Source: an uncultured Clostridia bacterium
GTDB taxonomy: Bacteria > Bacillota > Clostridia > Oscillospirales > Oscillospiraceae
DNA: 34,309 nucleotides
NCBI GenBank assembly: GCA_946187035.1
Contig: CAMHPQ010000011.1
Location: 1-34,309 of the forward strand
Direction: 5' to 3'
How positions within the stretch are numbered: position 1 is the stretch's first letter; every line of letters begins with the position of its first letter. Both the position numbers and the translations under genes were made by a program. The notes under the pieces are model-generated. The model was not told where the DNA came from and made no database searches. It saw only the letters and a program-made list of their open reading frames with translations. Below are positions 18,208-26,155 of this stretch, in pieces.

Positions 18208-19308
18208 TTATCGAATCATCCCGTTTCGGACGGTCAAAACCTTTCCGCCGGTGCGCTCGGCGATGTGCTCGTCCTCGCAGCAGGTGATCAGAGTCTGGCC
18301 GCCGCCAATGCGGTTTAAGACGAACTCCTGCCGCTTGGCGTCCAGCTCTGAGAGCACATCATCCAGCATCAGAACCGGAGGTTCCCCAAATTCATCGGTG
18401 AAGATCTCCCGCTCCGCCAGCTTCAGACTCAATGCAGCAGTCCTAGTCTGCCCCTGGGAGGCAAAAGCCCGGGCGCTCTGGCCGTTTAAGTAGATCAGCA
18501 GATCGTCCTTGTGGGCGCCGGTGAGGCACTGGCCGCTCTCCAGTTCCGCCCTTCGGTGGGCCTCCTGATGCTCGCAGATCTCGTAATAGATCTCTTTTTC
18601 CGAGGCCAGCGGATTGGTGACGGTGCTGACCGTCTGATATTCCATGGAGAGCTGTTCCCTTCCGCCTGCGAAGTCGCTGTGGATGGGCGTGGCGGCAGCC
18701 TCCAGCCGCTTGGCGTAGGCCGCCCGATACCGGATCAGCTTGGCCGAAACTCTGCACATCTGGTTGGAGTAATCGTCCAGCATGTCCAGCAGGGCCGGTT
18801 TTTCGTGCCAGTCTCTCAAAATGCTGGCCTTCTGCTCCTGAAGTCTGTGATACTCGCTGAGCAGCTGGCCGTAGTTGGGCCGCAGCTGGGCAATGGCCAG
18901 ATCCATCATTTTTCTGCGTTCCGCGGCGCCGGAGCGGATGATGCTCAGATCGTCCGGACAGAACAGTACAGCGGCAAAGCTCCCCGCCAGCTCGGTGGCG
19001 GTCTTCTTCACGCCGTTTTGGAGGATCTGCTTCCGCTGGCCCCGCTTCATGCGGATATGGACGGTCTGGTCTCTCCCCTGTCCGTAGACGTCCGCCAGCA
19101 CGGTGGCCTCGGAATAGTCGAAGCCGATCAGCTCTCGGTCAAATCGGGTGCGGAAGCTCCGGCCGCCGGTGAGCAGATAGACCGCCTCCAGCAGATTGGT
19201 CTTTCCCTGGGCGTTTTCGCCGGAGATGACGTTGGTGCCGGGAGAAAACTCCGCCGAGGCCATGTCATAGTTCCGAAAGCCGTTGAGGGCGATGCGCCGG
19301 ATCTCCAT
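18208..19308 (-). CDS. recF: DNA replication and repair protein RecF
   Basis: SMC-like ATPase that helps load RecA at single-stranded gaps. The 366 residues show Walker A GENAQGKTN (30-38), the LTGAHKDD segment, and the C-terminal signature/Walker B ASQGQTRTAALSLKLAE ... PVLMLDDVLSELD. The ATG overlaps the TAA of the upstream S4 gene by one base (TAATG), so it is translationally coupled. Downstream the operon is interrupted by an inverted repeat before remB. Confidence 0.96.
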   Translation of the reverse strand: MEIRRIALNGFRNYDMASAEFSPGTNVISGENAQGKTNLLEAVYLLTGGRSFRTRFDRELIGFDYSEATVLADVYGQGRDQTVHIRMKRGQRKQILQNGVKKTATELAGSFAAVLFCPDDLSIIRSGAAERRKMMDLAIAQLRPNYGQLLSEYHRLQEQKASILRDWHEKPALLDMLDDYSNQMCRVSAKLIRYRAAYAKRLEAAATPIHSDFAGGREQLSMEYQTVSTVTNPLASEKEIYYEICEHQEAHRRAELESGQCLTGAHKDDLLIYLNGQSARAFASQGQTRTAALSLKLAEREIFTDEFGEPPVLMLDDVLSELDAKRQEFVLNRIGGGQTLITCCEDEHIAERTGGKVLTVRNGMIR

Positions 19309-19520
19309 TACTGGGCCTCGACCCGGATCTCCGCGTCGGCGAAGGATACCACGTCGCCGGGACGGATCTTCTTGCCCCGCATGGTGCAGACCTCGCCATT
19401 GACTGTCACCATACCGTCAGCGATGACCATTTTCGCCTCGCCGCCTGTGCCCACCAGGGACGCGAATTTCAGCAGGGCGTCCAGCTTGATGAATTCACTT
19501 GTAATCTGAATGGTTTCCAT
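19308..19520 (-). CDS. yaaA: S4-domain RNA-binding protein YaaA
   Basis: 70-residue single S4 domain protein, the small gene found between dnaN and recF in Firmicutes. S4 features: KLDALLKFASLVGTGGEAK then the DGMVTVNGEVCTMRGKKIRPGD RNA-binding hairpin. Members of this group bind RNA or ribosomes; a ribosome-assembly role is suggested for the Bacillus homologue, and the precise function is not certain. It lies 6 bp after the dnaN stop and overlaps recF by 1 bp. Confidence 0.9.
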   Translation of the reverse strand: METIQITSEFIKLDALLKFASLVGTGGEAKMVIADGMVTVNGEVCTMRGKKIRPGDVVSFADAEIRVEAQ

Positions 19521-19526
19521 AGCGTT

Positions 19527-20633
19527 TTACTGGCCGGCTCTCAGACGCACCGGGAGGATCATATAGGTGAAGTTGGCGCTGCCGTCGGCGGCCTTGAGGA
19601 TGCAGGGGGAGGAACCGGTGTTCAGGCAAAGCACCACCTCGTCCGCCGGAGCATTTTTCAAAGCGTCGGAGAGATACCGGTCATTGAAGCCGATCTCCAG
19701 ACCCTTACCGTCGCCCTCGCTGGGGCAGACATCCTCGGCCTTGCCCATGGGGGTGGCACAGAGGAAGTCCACGGCGTCCTGGTTGAAGGTGAGGCGCAGG
19801 GGCGTGCGGACCTTATCGTCCACGATGAGGCTCACGCGTTCCACAACGTGCAGCAGCTCCGCCCGATCCACCTTCACGGTGACGCGGAAGGTCTCGGGGA
19901 TGGCCTTTCTGTAGTTCAGGAAGTCACCCTCCAGCAGGCGGGAGAGGATCACGGTCTCGCCCACGGTGAAGGAGATGTACTTGTCGCCCACGGCCAGCTT
20001 GACGGTCTCGTCACTGTCCTCGCAGAAGCGCTCCAGATCGCTGAGGGCGGTGCCGGGGACGATGAAGCTGCAGTCCTCGCCGTAGCCCTCCACGGCCTCC
20101 CGCCGCAGAGCCAGACGGTAGCCGTCCACGGAGACGATGCGCAGCTCGTTCTGCTCCAGCTCGAACAGGGAGCCGGTGTACACCGGGCGGGCGTCGTTGT
20201 TGCTGATGGCGAAGGAGGTCTCGTTGATCATGGTCTTCAGCAGATTCTGAGGCAGCTCCAGACCCTTGGCGCTCTCGATGGCGGGCAGCTCCGGATAATC
20301 CTCGGCGCTGATGCCCACCACGTCGAAGTGGGCCTTGCCGCACTTGACGCTGACGGTGTTGTTCTCCACCGAGAAGGTGAGCACGCCGTCGGGCATTCTT
20401 CTGAGCATCTCGCAGAACAGTCTGGCGTTGATGACGATGCTCCCCTGCTCCGCCACGTCGGCGGGCATGGTGGCGTAAATGGCGCGCTTCAGGTCATAGC
20501 CAGTGATGCAGACCGCGTCGCCGGCCTCCACCAGCAGCCCCTCCAGGCTGGGAACCGGGCTTTTGGAAGCAACCGCTCTGGCAGCGGACAGGGCCGCCTG
20601 CTGCAGCGCATATTTTTCACAGGAAAATTTCAT
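19527..20633 (-). CDS. dnaN: DNA polymerase III beta subunit (sliding clamp)
   Basis: Ring-shaped processivity clamp of the replicative polymerase. 368 residues in three clamp domains; it begins MKFSCEKYALQQAALSAARAVASKSPVP and ends with the conserved YMILPVRL, the clamp C-terminus near the protein-binding pocket. AAGGAGGAG gives a strong start. It is transcribed from downstream of the origin module in the dnaA-dnaN gap and heads the dnaN-yaaA-recF block. Confidence 0.97.
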   Translation of the reverse strand: MKFSCEKYALQQAALSAARAVASKSPVPSLEGLLVEAGDAVCITGYDLKRAIYATMPADVAEQGSIVINARLFCEMLRRMPDGVLTFSVENNTVSVKCGKAHFDVVGISAEDYPELPAIESAKGLELPQNLLKTMINETSFAISNNDARPVYTGSLFELEQNELRIVSVDGYRLALRREAVEGYGEDCSFIVPGTALSDLERFCEDSDETVKLAVGDKYISFTVGETVILSRLLEGDFLNYRKAIPETFRVTVKVDRAELLHVVERVSLIVDDKVRTPLRLTFNQDAVDFLCATPMGKAEDVCPSEGDGKGLEIGFNDRYLSDALKNAPADEVVLCLNTGSSPCILKAADGSANFTYMILPVRLRAGQ

Positions 20634-20639
20634 ACGGGA

Positions 20640-20890
20640 CTCCTCCTTGATCCTATAAAATTCTTTCTCGTTTCTCCGAAAGGAGAGGTTTTAAAGATTT
20701 AGTAGCAGTAGTAGAGCTGTGGAAACCGTGGAAAACGCGGAAAAATCCTTGAAAACGGAGAGAAAACCCGTGTGGAAAAGATGTGGAGAAAAAATAGGAC
20801 TTTCCACACCCGGTTTTTTCCAATTACAGAATGTTGGCGATTCCACAGAAAACAAACAGAATTTCCACAGAAAACGTTGGAAAGAGAACT
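20640..20890. other. Predicted chromosomal origin (oriC) in the dnaA-dnaN gap
   Basis: A 257-bp gap with about eight DnaA-box-like 9-mers. Those with a TGTGGAAAA or TTTCCACA core are at 20718-20726, 20727-20735, 20771-20779, 20782-20790, 20800-20808, 20839-20847 and 20861-20869; a weaker one is at 20736-20744. None is a perfect TTATCCACA. The left edge carries DnaA-trio-like triplets next to the first box and an A/T-rich run TTTTAAAGATTT beyond them. This matches the downstream half of the Bacillus origin. Confidence 0.8.
20700..20735 (+). other. DnaA-trio plus tandem DnaA boxes (basal unwinding module)
   Basis: TAG TAG CAG TAG TAG (20700-20714), spacer AGC, then DnaA-box-like TGTGGAAAC (20718-20726) directly abutting CGTGGAAAA (20727-20735). 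The Bacillus subtilis module has the same order: TAG-type triplets, a short GC spacer, then two boxes in this orientation. Unwinding would proceed leftward into TTTTAAAGATTT. Confidence 0.75.
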
Positions 20891-22204
20891 TCAGTTTCTG
20901 CTGTGGATGTTGCTGGTAATGTCCTTCACCGCGGAGGCGATCTCCGGATCGGATTTCACCAGAAGCTCGATCTTCTCCACCGAGGTGTGGACGGTGGAGT
21001 GGTCGCGGTTCATCTCTGCGCCGATCTGGGCCAGGGACAGATTCGTGTTGGTCTTGATCAGATACATGGCGATCTGCCGGGCGAAGGTGGTGTTCCGGTC
21101 CCGCTTGGAGCCGCGGAGCTCCTTGGACTCGATCTGAAAATACCTTGCGGTCTCGTCGATGATGATCTCCGGCGTGGGGATGTAGACCCCGGTGCGGATC
21201 ACGTCCCGGATGGCCCGGTCGATGGTGGCGGTGTTGATGGGATTGTGATCCAGATTCTGATAGGCGGTGAGTTTTTTCACCACGCCCTCCAGCTGGCGGA
21301 CGTTGGAGGTGATCTGCTCGGAGATGTAGTGGACGCACTCGTCCGGCAGCAGCATGCCCACCTGGGCCGCCTTGTAGCGGGTGATGGCCATGCGGGTCTC
21401 CAGATCCGGCGGCGCCACGTCAGCCAGGATGCCGCCCTCGAACCGGCTCTTCAGTCGGTCACTGAGGTTGCGGATCTCCATGGGCGGACGGTCAGAGGTG
21501 ACGACAATCTGCTTGTGGGCGTTGTACAGCGCCTCATAGGTGTGGAAAAACTCGTTCTGGGTCTCCTCTTTTTTGGAGAAGAACTGAATGTCGTCCACCA
21601 GCAGCAGGTCGGCCTTGCGGTATTTCTCCCGGAAATTGTCCATGTCGCCGGTCTGCATGGAGTGAATCATGTGGTTCATGAAGTCTTCGGCCTTGGTGTA
21701 GACCAGATTCACATCCGGCTGCTCTTTCCGGATGTGGTTGCCGATGGCCAGCAGCAGGTGGGTCTTGCCCAGACCGGAGTTGCCGTAGATGAACAGCGGA
21801 TTATAGAGCGTGCCTGGATTTTGAGCCGCGCCCAGGGCAGCCGCGTGGGCAAACTGGTTGGAGGGGCCCACGATGAAGTGGTCGAAGGTGTAGCCCTCCA
21901 GCTCCGGCAGATCGTCCTTGGGCGGCAGTTTGCGCTTATACTCCTCCAGCTCGTCCTCTCCGGCCAGAATGTTCAGCTCAAACTTGCAGGAGAAGAGCTC
22001 ATACAGCGCCTGGGTGATCAGCGTCTCGTATCGGGAGAGGATCACATCCCGCTTCATGGAGGAGGTGGTGTGCAGCGTCAGGCGGTTTTCGCCCAGCTCG
22101 ATGGCCGTGCAGTCGGCAAACCAGGTGTTATAGGTTGTGGGGGTCAGATGCTCGGAGATCATCTTCAAAACCAGTTCCCAGACCTCATTTGTGGCGTTAT
22201 TCAT
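20891..22204 (-). CDS. dnaA: Chromosomal replication initiator protein DnaA
   Basis: AAA+ initiator that binds DnaA boxes and melts the origin. 437 residues. Domain I is 1-80, a short linker follows, and domain III starts at YTFDHFIVGPSNQFAHAAA with Walker A GNSGLGKTH (141-149), Walker B LLLVDDIQFF and sensor motifs. The Domain IV helix-turn-helix has the DHSTVHTSVEKIE signature (about 403-415). GAGGTTCGAGCTATG gives the start. It is transcribed away from mfd behind a ~195-nt leader that contains five hairpins; dnaN follows across the predicted origin. Confidence 0.97.
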   Translation of the reverse strand: MNNATNEVWELVLKMISEHLTPTTYNTWFADCTAIELGENRLTLHTTSSMKRDVILSRYETLITQALYELFSCKFELNILAGEDELEEYKRKLPPKDDLPELEGYTFDHFIVGPSNQFAHAAALGAAQNPGTLYNPLFIYGNSGLGKTHLLLAIGNHIRKEQPDVNLVYTKAEDFMNHMIHSMQTGDMDNFREKYRKADLLLVDDIQFFSKKEETQNEFFHTYEALYNAHKQIVVTSDRPPMEIRNLSDRLKSRFEGGILADVAPPDLETRMAITRYKAAQVGMLLPDECVHYISEQITSNVRQLEGVVKKLTAYQNLDHNPINTATIDRAIRDVIRTGVYIPTPEIIIDETARYFQIESKELRGSKRDRNTTFARQIAMYLIKTNTNLSLAQIGAEMNRDHSTVHTSVEKIELLVKSDPEIASAVKDITSNIHSRN

Positions 22205-22246
22205 AGCTCGAACCTCAAAAAGCAGATAATAACCGAGTTACGGAAG

Positions 22247-22400
22247 TATGCGGTAAAATCCGCATATATGGCGTGCACGCACGCCATATGATTATACCGT
22301 TGCAACGTCATCATCCGCTATTTGCATTTTCAATACAAATAGCACAACACAAAGCAGGGCTTTGTGTTGCACAGCGAACGCTGTGGTGATGATAAAGTCA
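22247..22400 (-). other. Highly structured dnaA leader: five consecutive hairpins
   Basis: In plus-strand coordinates: TATGCGG / CCGCATA (22247-22266), ATATGGCGTG / CACGCCATAT (22266-22289), GCTATTTG / CAAATAGC (22317-22343), CAACACAAAGC / GCTTTGTGTTG with an AGG loop (22345-22369), and ACAGCG AA CGCTGT (22371-22384). All stems are perfect. An outer pairing TCATCA (around 22309) with TGATGA (around 22387) could enclose the last three as a three-way cloverleaf. All lie between the predicted dnaA transcription start and the start codon. Confidence 0.75.
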
Positions 22401-22407
22401 TAGAGAC

Positions 22408-22436
22408 ATTATACCAGAGAACAGGCCGCAATGCAA
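22408..22436 (-). promoter_or_regulatory. dnaA promoter
   Basis: Minus-strand TTGCAT (22431-22436), 17-bp spacer, TATAAT (22408-22413) with an extended TGG just before the -10. AT-rich DNA upstream of the -35 (22440-22495) could act as an UP element. Confidence 0.8.
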
Positions 22437-22438
22437 CA

Positions 22439-22500
22439 GATATTTTATTTATATAGTATATTTAAATACTTGTAGATTTAAAAGAGAAATAATAAGGGAC
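22439..22500. other. AT-rich block in the dnaA-mfd divergent region
   Basis: About 60 bp almost entirely A and T (TTTATTTATATAGTATATTT and neighbours). The 396-bp dnaA-mfd gap otherwise holds the dnaA leader and two promoters. I find no convincing DnaA box here, so it is more likely promoter-associated than a second unwinding site. Confidence 0.5.
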
Positions 22501-22536
22501 GGTCATTTCACTTTTTCGGAAGCCCGGGAACTTCAT

Positions 22537-22566
22537 TTGCTTTTTCCTGTTTTCATATGATATAAT
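22537..22566 (+). promoter_or_regulatory. mfd promoter
   Basis: TTGCTT (22537-22542), 18-bp spacer, TATAAT (22561-22566), about 35 bp before the mfd start. Confidence 0.65.
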
Positions 22567-22600
22567 AAATTTTCAAACGCAAAAATCAGGAGGAACTGTT

Positions 22601-25600
22601 TTGATTCTATCACAGCAGACCGCAGAACTGTTTCACGCCAAAGACGCCGCCTCGCTCCGGGAACTGTTGGAGGGAGGGCGGCTTCCTGCGCTCTTTACGG
22701 GCCTCAGTGCCGCCGCCAGAGCCCATCTGGCCTCCGTGTTGTATGCCGAGACCGGCAGTCCCGTGGTGGTTGTCTGCGCCGACGAGAGCGCGGCTGAGAC
22801 CTTCGCAAGGGACGCCTCTGCCCTATTAAATCAGCCGGTGCCGGTTCTGGCGGCCAGAGATTATACCTTTTATACCGCCGTCAGCGTCTCCAGACAGACC
22901 GAGCAGCGGCGGATCGGCGCCCTCTATGCCATTGCCGATGGAAAGACGCCGCTGGTTGTGGCCACGGTCTCCGGTATGCTCCAGAGGGCCATTCCGAGAG
23001 ATCTTCTGATGCAGACGGCCTTCACCATCGAGGACGGCGCCACGGTGCCCCCGGAGGATGTGGAATATGCCCTGCTCCGCTGCGGGTATCTGCGCACTCA
23101 GCAGGTGGAGGGCCCCGGCCAGTTCAGCCGTCGCGGCGGCATTCTGGATCTGTACTCCCCCGCCGACGAGCTGCCGGTGCGCATTGAGTTCTGGGGGGAC
23201 GACATCGACTCCATGAGTTACTTTGAGATCGACTCCCAGCGGCGCACGGAGAGTCTGAAAATCTGCCGGATTCTCCCCGCGGCGGAGACCCTGCCCACCC
23301 TCTATCCCGGCGGCATGACCGCCCTCGGCGGGCAGCTGATCAAAATGAGCGAAAAGGCCGCCAGGCGCAAGGCCTCCAGACAGGCGGAAAATCTGGTGAA
23401 AGCCCTCAGACAAGACGGCGAGGTGCTCTCCGACGGCAATCCCCTGCCGGCGGCGGACCGGTACATGGGGGTGGTCTACGAGCAGTTTGAGACCGCACTG
23501 GACTACCTCTCCCCCGAGACCGTAGTCTTATTGGATCAGCCGGGACGATGCGCGGATCGGGCAAAGGAATACGTCAAGCAGCTCTCCGACGATGTGATCC
23601 AGCTCACCGCCCAGGGCACCATGCTGGCAAGGGCAGATCAGTTCTATCGCCCCTGGAGCGAGCTGGTGCGGGGTCTTTCGGAATTTGCGCTGTTCTTTGC
23701 CGACAGCTTCACCATGGGCCGCTATCCGCTGGATCCCAAATCCGTCTGCGGCATCACGGTCAAGCAGCTGGCCTCCTACGGCGGCAGCATCCAGACCGCC
23801 ATGGAGGACATTCGGCACTACCTGGGCATGGACTATCAGGTGGTGGTGCTGGCCGGCGACGAGCGCCGGGCGCGGCTGCTGAGCGAAATGCTGCAGAACC
23901 ACGAGATCGCCGCCTCCTTCGCCCTGCATCCGAAGCATCTGCCGGAGCCGGGAACCTGTCTCGTGATGGTGGGTACCCTCTCGGCGGGTCTGGAATACAC
24001 CCACGCGAAATTCGCCATCCTCACGGACACGCAGATTGCCGGCGGCCTTCGCAGACAGTCGAAACACAAAAAGAGCAAATCCAACCGGGAGGCCATCACC
24101 AGCTGCGCGGATCTGACCGTGGGGGATCTGGTGGTTCACGACGTACACGGCATCGGACGCTTCGGCGGCATTGTGCAGATGCCGGTGGACGGCGCTGTGA
24201 AGGATTACATCAAAATCCACTTTGCGGGCACGGACTGCCTCTATGTCCCCGCAACCCAGCTGGACATGGTGTCGAAATACATCGGCGCCGGCGAGGATCA
24301 CCCGGTAAAACTCTCCAAAATGGGCGGCGCGGACTGGAACCGCACGAAAACCAGAGCCCGCGTGGCCGCCAAGAAGCTGGCGGTGGATCTTTTGGGGCTC
24401 TACGCCCAGCGCTCCAAGGCCGAGGGCCACGCCTTCGCCCCGGACAGCCCCTGGCAGATGGAATTTGAAGAGCGGTTCGGCTATCTGGAGACCGAGGATC
24501 AGCTCCGGTGCATTCGGGAGATCAAAGACGACATGGAAAAGCCCACGCCCATGGACCGCCTGCTCTGCGGCGACGTGGGCTACGGCAAGACCGAGGTGGC
24601 CCTCCGGGCGGTGATGAAGTGCATTCTGGACGGGCAGCAGGCGGCCATTCTGGTGCCCACCACGGTTCTTGCCCAGCAGCACTATCAGACCGCCGTACAG
24701 CGGTTTTTCGGCTTCCCGGTGGAGATCCGCACCCTCTCCCGCTTCAACTCCCCTGCCCAGAACAAAAAGGCCCTGGAGGACATCCGCTCCGGCGAGTGCG
24801 ATCTGGTGGTGGGCACCCATAAGCTGCTGCAGAAAAACGTGGAATTCAAGCGTCTGGGCCTGCTGATCGTGGATGAGGAGCAGCGCTTCGGTGTGGGCCA
24901 CAAGGAGCACATCAAGGAGATGAGCAAGAACGTGGACGTGCTGACGCTCTCCGCTACGCCCATCCCCAGAACCTTGAATATGGCCCTCTCCGGCATCCGG
25001 GACATGTCCACCATTGAGGAGCCGCCTGTGGACCGCATGCCCGTGCAGACCTTCGTCATGGAGCACGACTGGGCCATCCTCTGCGACGCCATGAGAAGAG
25101 AGCTCCAGCGCGGCGGCCAGGTGTACTATCTCCACAACCGCGTGGACTCCATTGACCGCACGGCCTTCCGGCTGCGGGAGATGCTGGACAACGTCACCGT
25201 GGCCGTGGCCCACGGGCAGATGAACGAGGAGGAGCTCTCCGCCGTCATGCGCAGCGTGGCCGAGGGGGAGATCCAGGTGCTGGTCTGCACCACCATCATC
25301 GAGACCGGCATCGACATTCCCAACGTCAACACCCTCATCATTGAGGACGCCGATAAGATGGGCCTGGCCCAGCTCCACCAGCTCCGCGGCCGCGTGGGAC
25401 GCTCCAACCGGAGAGCCAGCGCCTATCTCACTTTCCGCAGAGGCAAACAGATCACCGAAATTGCGGAAAAGCGCCTGAACGCCATTCGGGAGTTTGCGGA
25501 GTTCAACTCCGGTTTCCGCATCGCCATGCGGGATCTGGAGCTCAGAGGCGCCGGCAACATCCTTGGCGCGGAGCAGTCCGGCCACATGATCGACGTGGGC

Positions 25601-26152
25601 TATGACATGTACTTAAAGCTGCTGGAGGAGGCCGTTCAGGAGGCCAAGGGGGAAAAGCCCCAGAAGAAGGCCGAGTGCTCGGCGGATCTGGCCATCACCG
25701 CCAACATCCCGGAGAGCTATGTCCCCTCCCAGGAACATCGGCTGGATCTCTATCGTCGTATGGCATTGGTACGCTCCGAGGCGGAGGCCGACGATCTGAT
25801 GGACGAGATCATTGACCGCTTCGGCGATCCCCCGCCCCAGGTCAACGCCCTGCTGCAGGTGGCGCTGCTCCGGGCCGACGCCGGAAAAGCCGGCATCACG
25901 GAGATTGCCCAGAAGAAGGGCGAGCTGCGGTTCCTGATGACGGAGTTTGACATGCGCATTGTGAACACCCTTTACCAGAGACCGGAGTTTAAAAAGCGTT
26001 TGCGGGTAGACACGGGCCCCGTTCCGGGTGTATTATTGAAGATAAGTCAGCAAAACCGCATCCTCTCTGAGGCCCGCAGCTTCATCGCCGCCTGGGCCGA
26101 GACCGCGAAGACCTTCGCCGTCGGGGACGCGGAAACCGATAAAGGAGTTTGA
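22601..26152 (+). CDS. mfd: Transcription-repair coupling factor Mfd
   Basis: ATP-dependent DNA translocase that removes stalled RNA polymerase and recruits the UvrA repair machinery. 1183 residues: UvrB-homology region (about 1-330), the RNA-polymerase interaction domain with LTVGDLVVHDVHGIGRFGG (about 505-570), RecG-like helicase motifs with Walker A GDVGYGKTE (about 656-664), DEEQRF (from D758), SATPIPRTL and QLRGRVGRS, then the C-terminal TRCF domain. The start codon is TTG, chosen because AGGAGG lies 7 nt upstream and no ATG in frame is near. The next gene begins 3 bp after its stop. Linkage of mfd to a parvulin lipoprotein is common in clostridia. Confidence 0.97.
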   Translation: MILSQQTAELFHAKDAASLRELLEGGRLPALFTGLSAAARAHLASVLYAETGSPVVVVCADESAAETFARDASALLNQPVPVLAARDYTFYTAVSVSRQTEQRRIGALYAIADGKTPLVVATVSGMLQRAIPRDLLMQTAFTIEDGATVPPEDVEYALLRCGYLRTQQVEGPGQFSRRGGILDLYSPADELPVRIEFWGDDIDSMSYFEIDSQRRTESLKICRILPAAETLPTLYPGGMTALGGQLIKMSEKAARRKASRQAENLVKALRQDGEVLSDGNPLPAADRYMGVVYEQFETALDYLSPETVVLLDQPGRCADRAKEYVKQLSDDVIQLTAQGTMLARADQFYRPWSELVRGLSEFALFFADSFTMGRYPLDPKSVCGITVKQLASYGGSIQTAMEDIRHYLGMDYQVVVLAGDERRARLLSEMLQNHEIAASFALHPKHLPEPGTCLVMVGTLSAGLEYTHAKFAILTDTQIAGGLRRQSKHKKSKSNREAITSCADLTVGDLVVHDVHGIGRFGGIVQMPVDGAVKDYIKIHFAGTDCLYVPATQLDMVSKYIGAGEDHPVKLSKMGGADWNRTKTRARVAAKKLAVDLLGLYAQRSKAEGHAFAPDSPWQMEFEERFGYLETEDQLRCIREIKDDMEKPTPMDRLLCGDVGYGKTEVALRAVMKCILDGQQAAILVPTTVLAQQHYQTAVQRFFGFPVEIRTLSRFNSPAQNKKALEDIRSGECDLVVGTHKLLQKNVEFKRLGLLIVDEEQRFGVGHKEHIKEMSKNVDVLTLSATPIPRTLNMALSGIRDMSTIEEPPVDRMPVQTFVMEHDWAILCDAMRRELQRGGQVYYLHNRVDSIDRTAFRLREMLDNVTVAVAHGQMNEEELSAVMRSVAEGEIQVLVCTTIIETGIDIPNVNTLIIEDADKMGLAQLHQLRGRVGRSNRRASAYLTFRRGKQITEIAEKRLNAIREFAEFNSGFRIAMRDLELRGAGNILGAEQSGHMIDVGYDMYLKLLEEAVQEAKGEKPQKKAECSADLAITANIPESYVPSQEHRLDLYRRMALVRSEAEADDLMDEIIDRFGDPPPQVNALLQVALLRADAGKAGITEIAQKKGELRFLMTEFDMRIVNTLYQRPEFKKRLRVDTGPVPGVLLKISQQNRILSEARSFIAAWAETAKTFAVGDAETDKGV

Positions 26153-26155
26153 TCT

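Noticed and set aside
22291..22296. Second TATAAT on the minus strand inside the dnaA leader as an alternative dnaA promoter
   Set aside because: No acceptable -35 at 16-18 bp, and it lies within the hairpin array; the promoter at 22408-22436 is far better.
22439..22500. AT-rich block upstream of dnaA as a second origin unwinding element
   Set aside because: No DnaA boxes or trio-like triplets next to it; more likely promoter-associated AT-richness.
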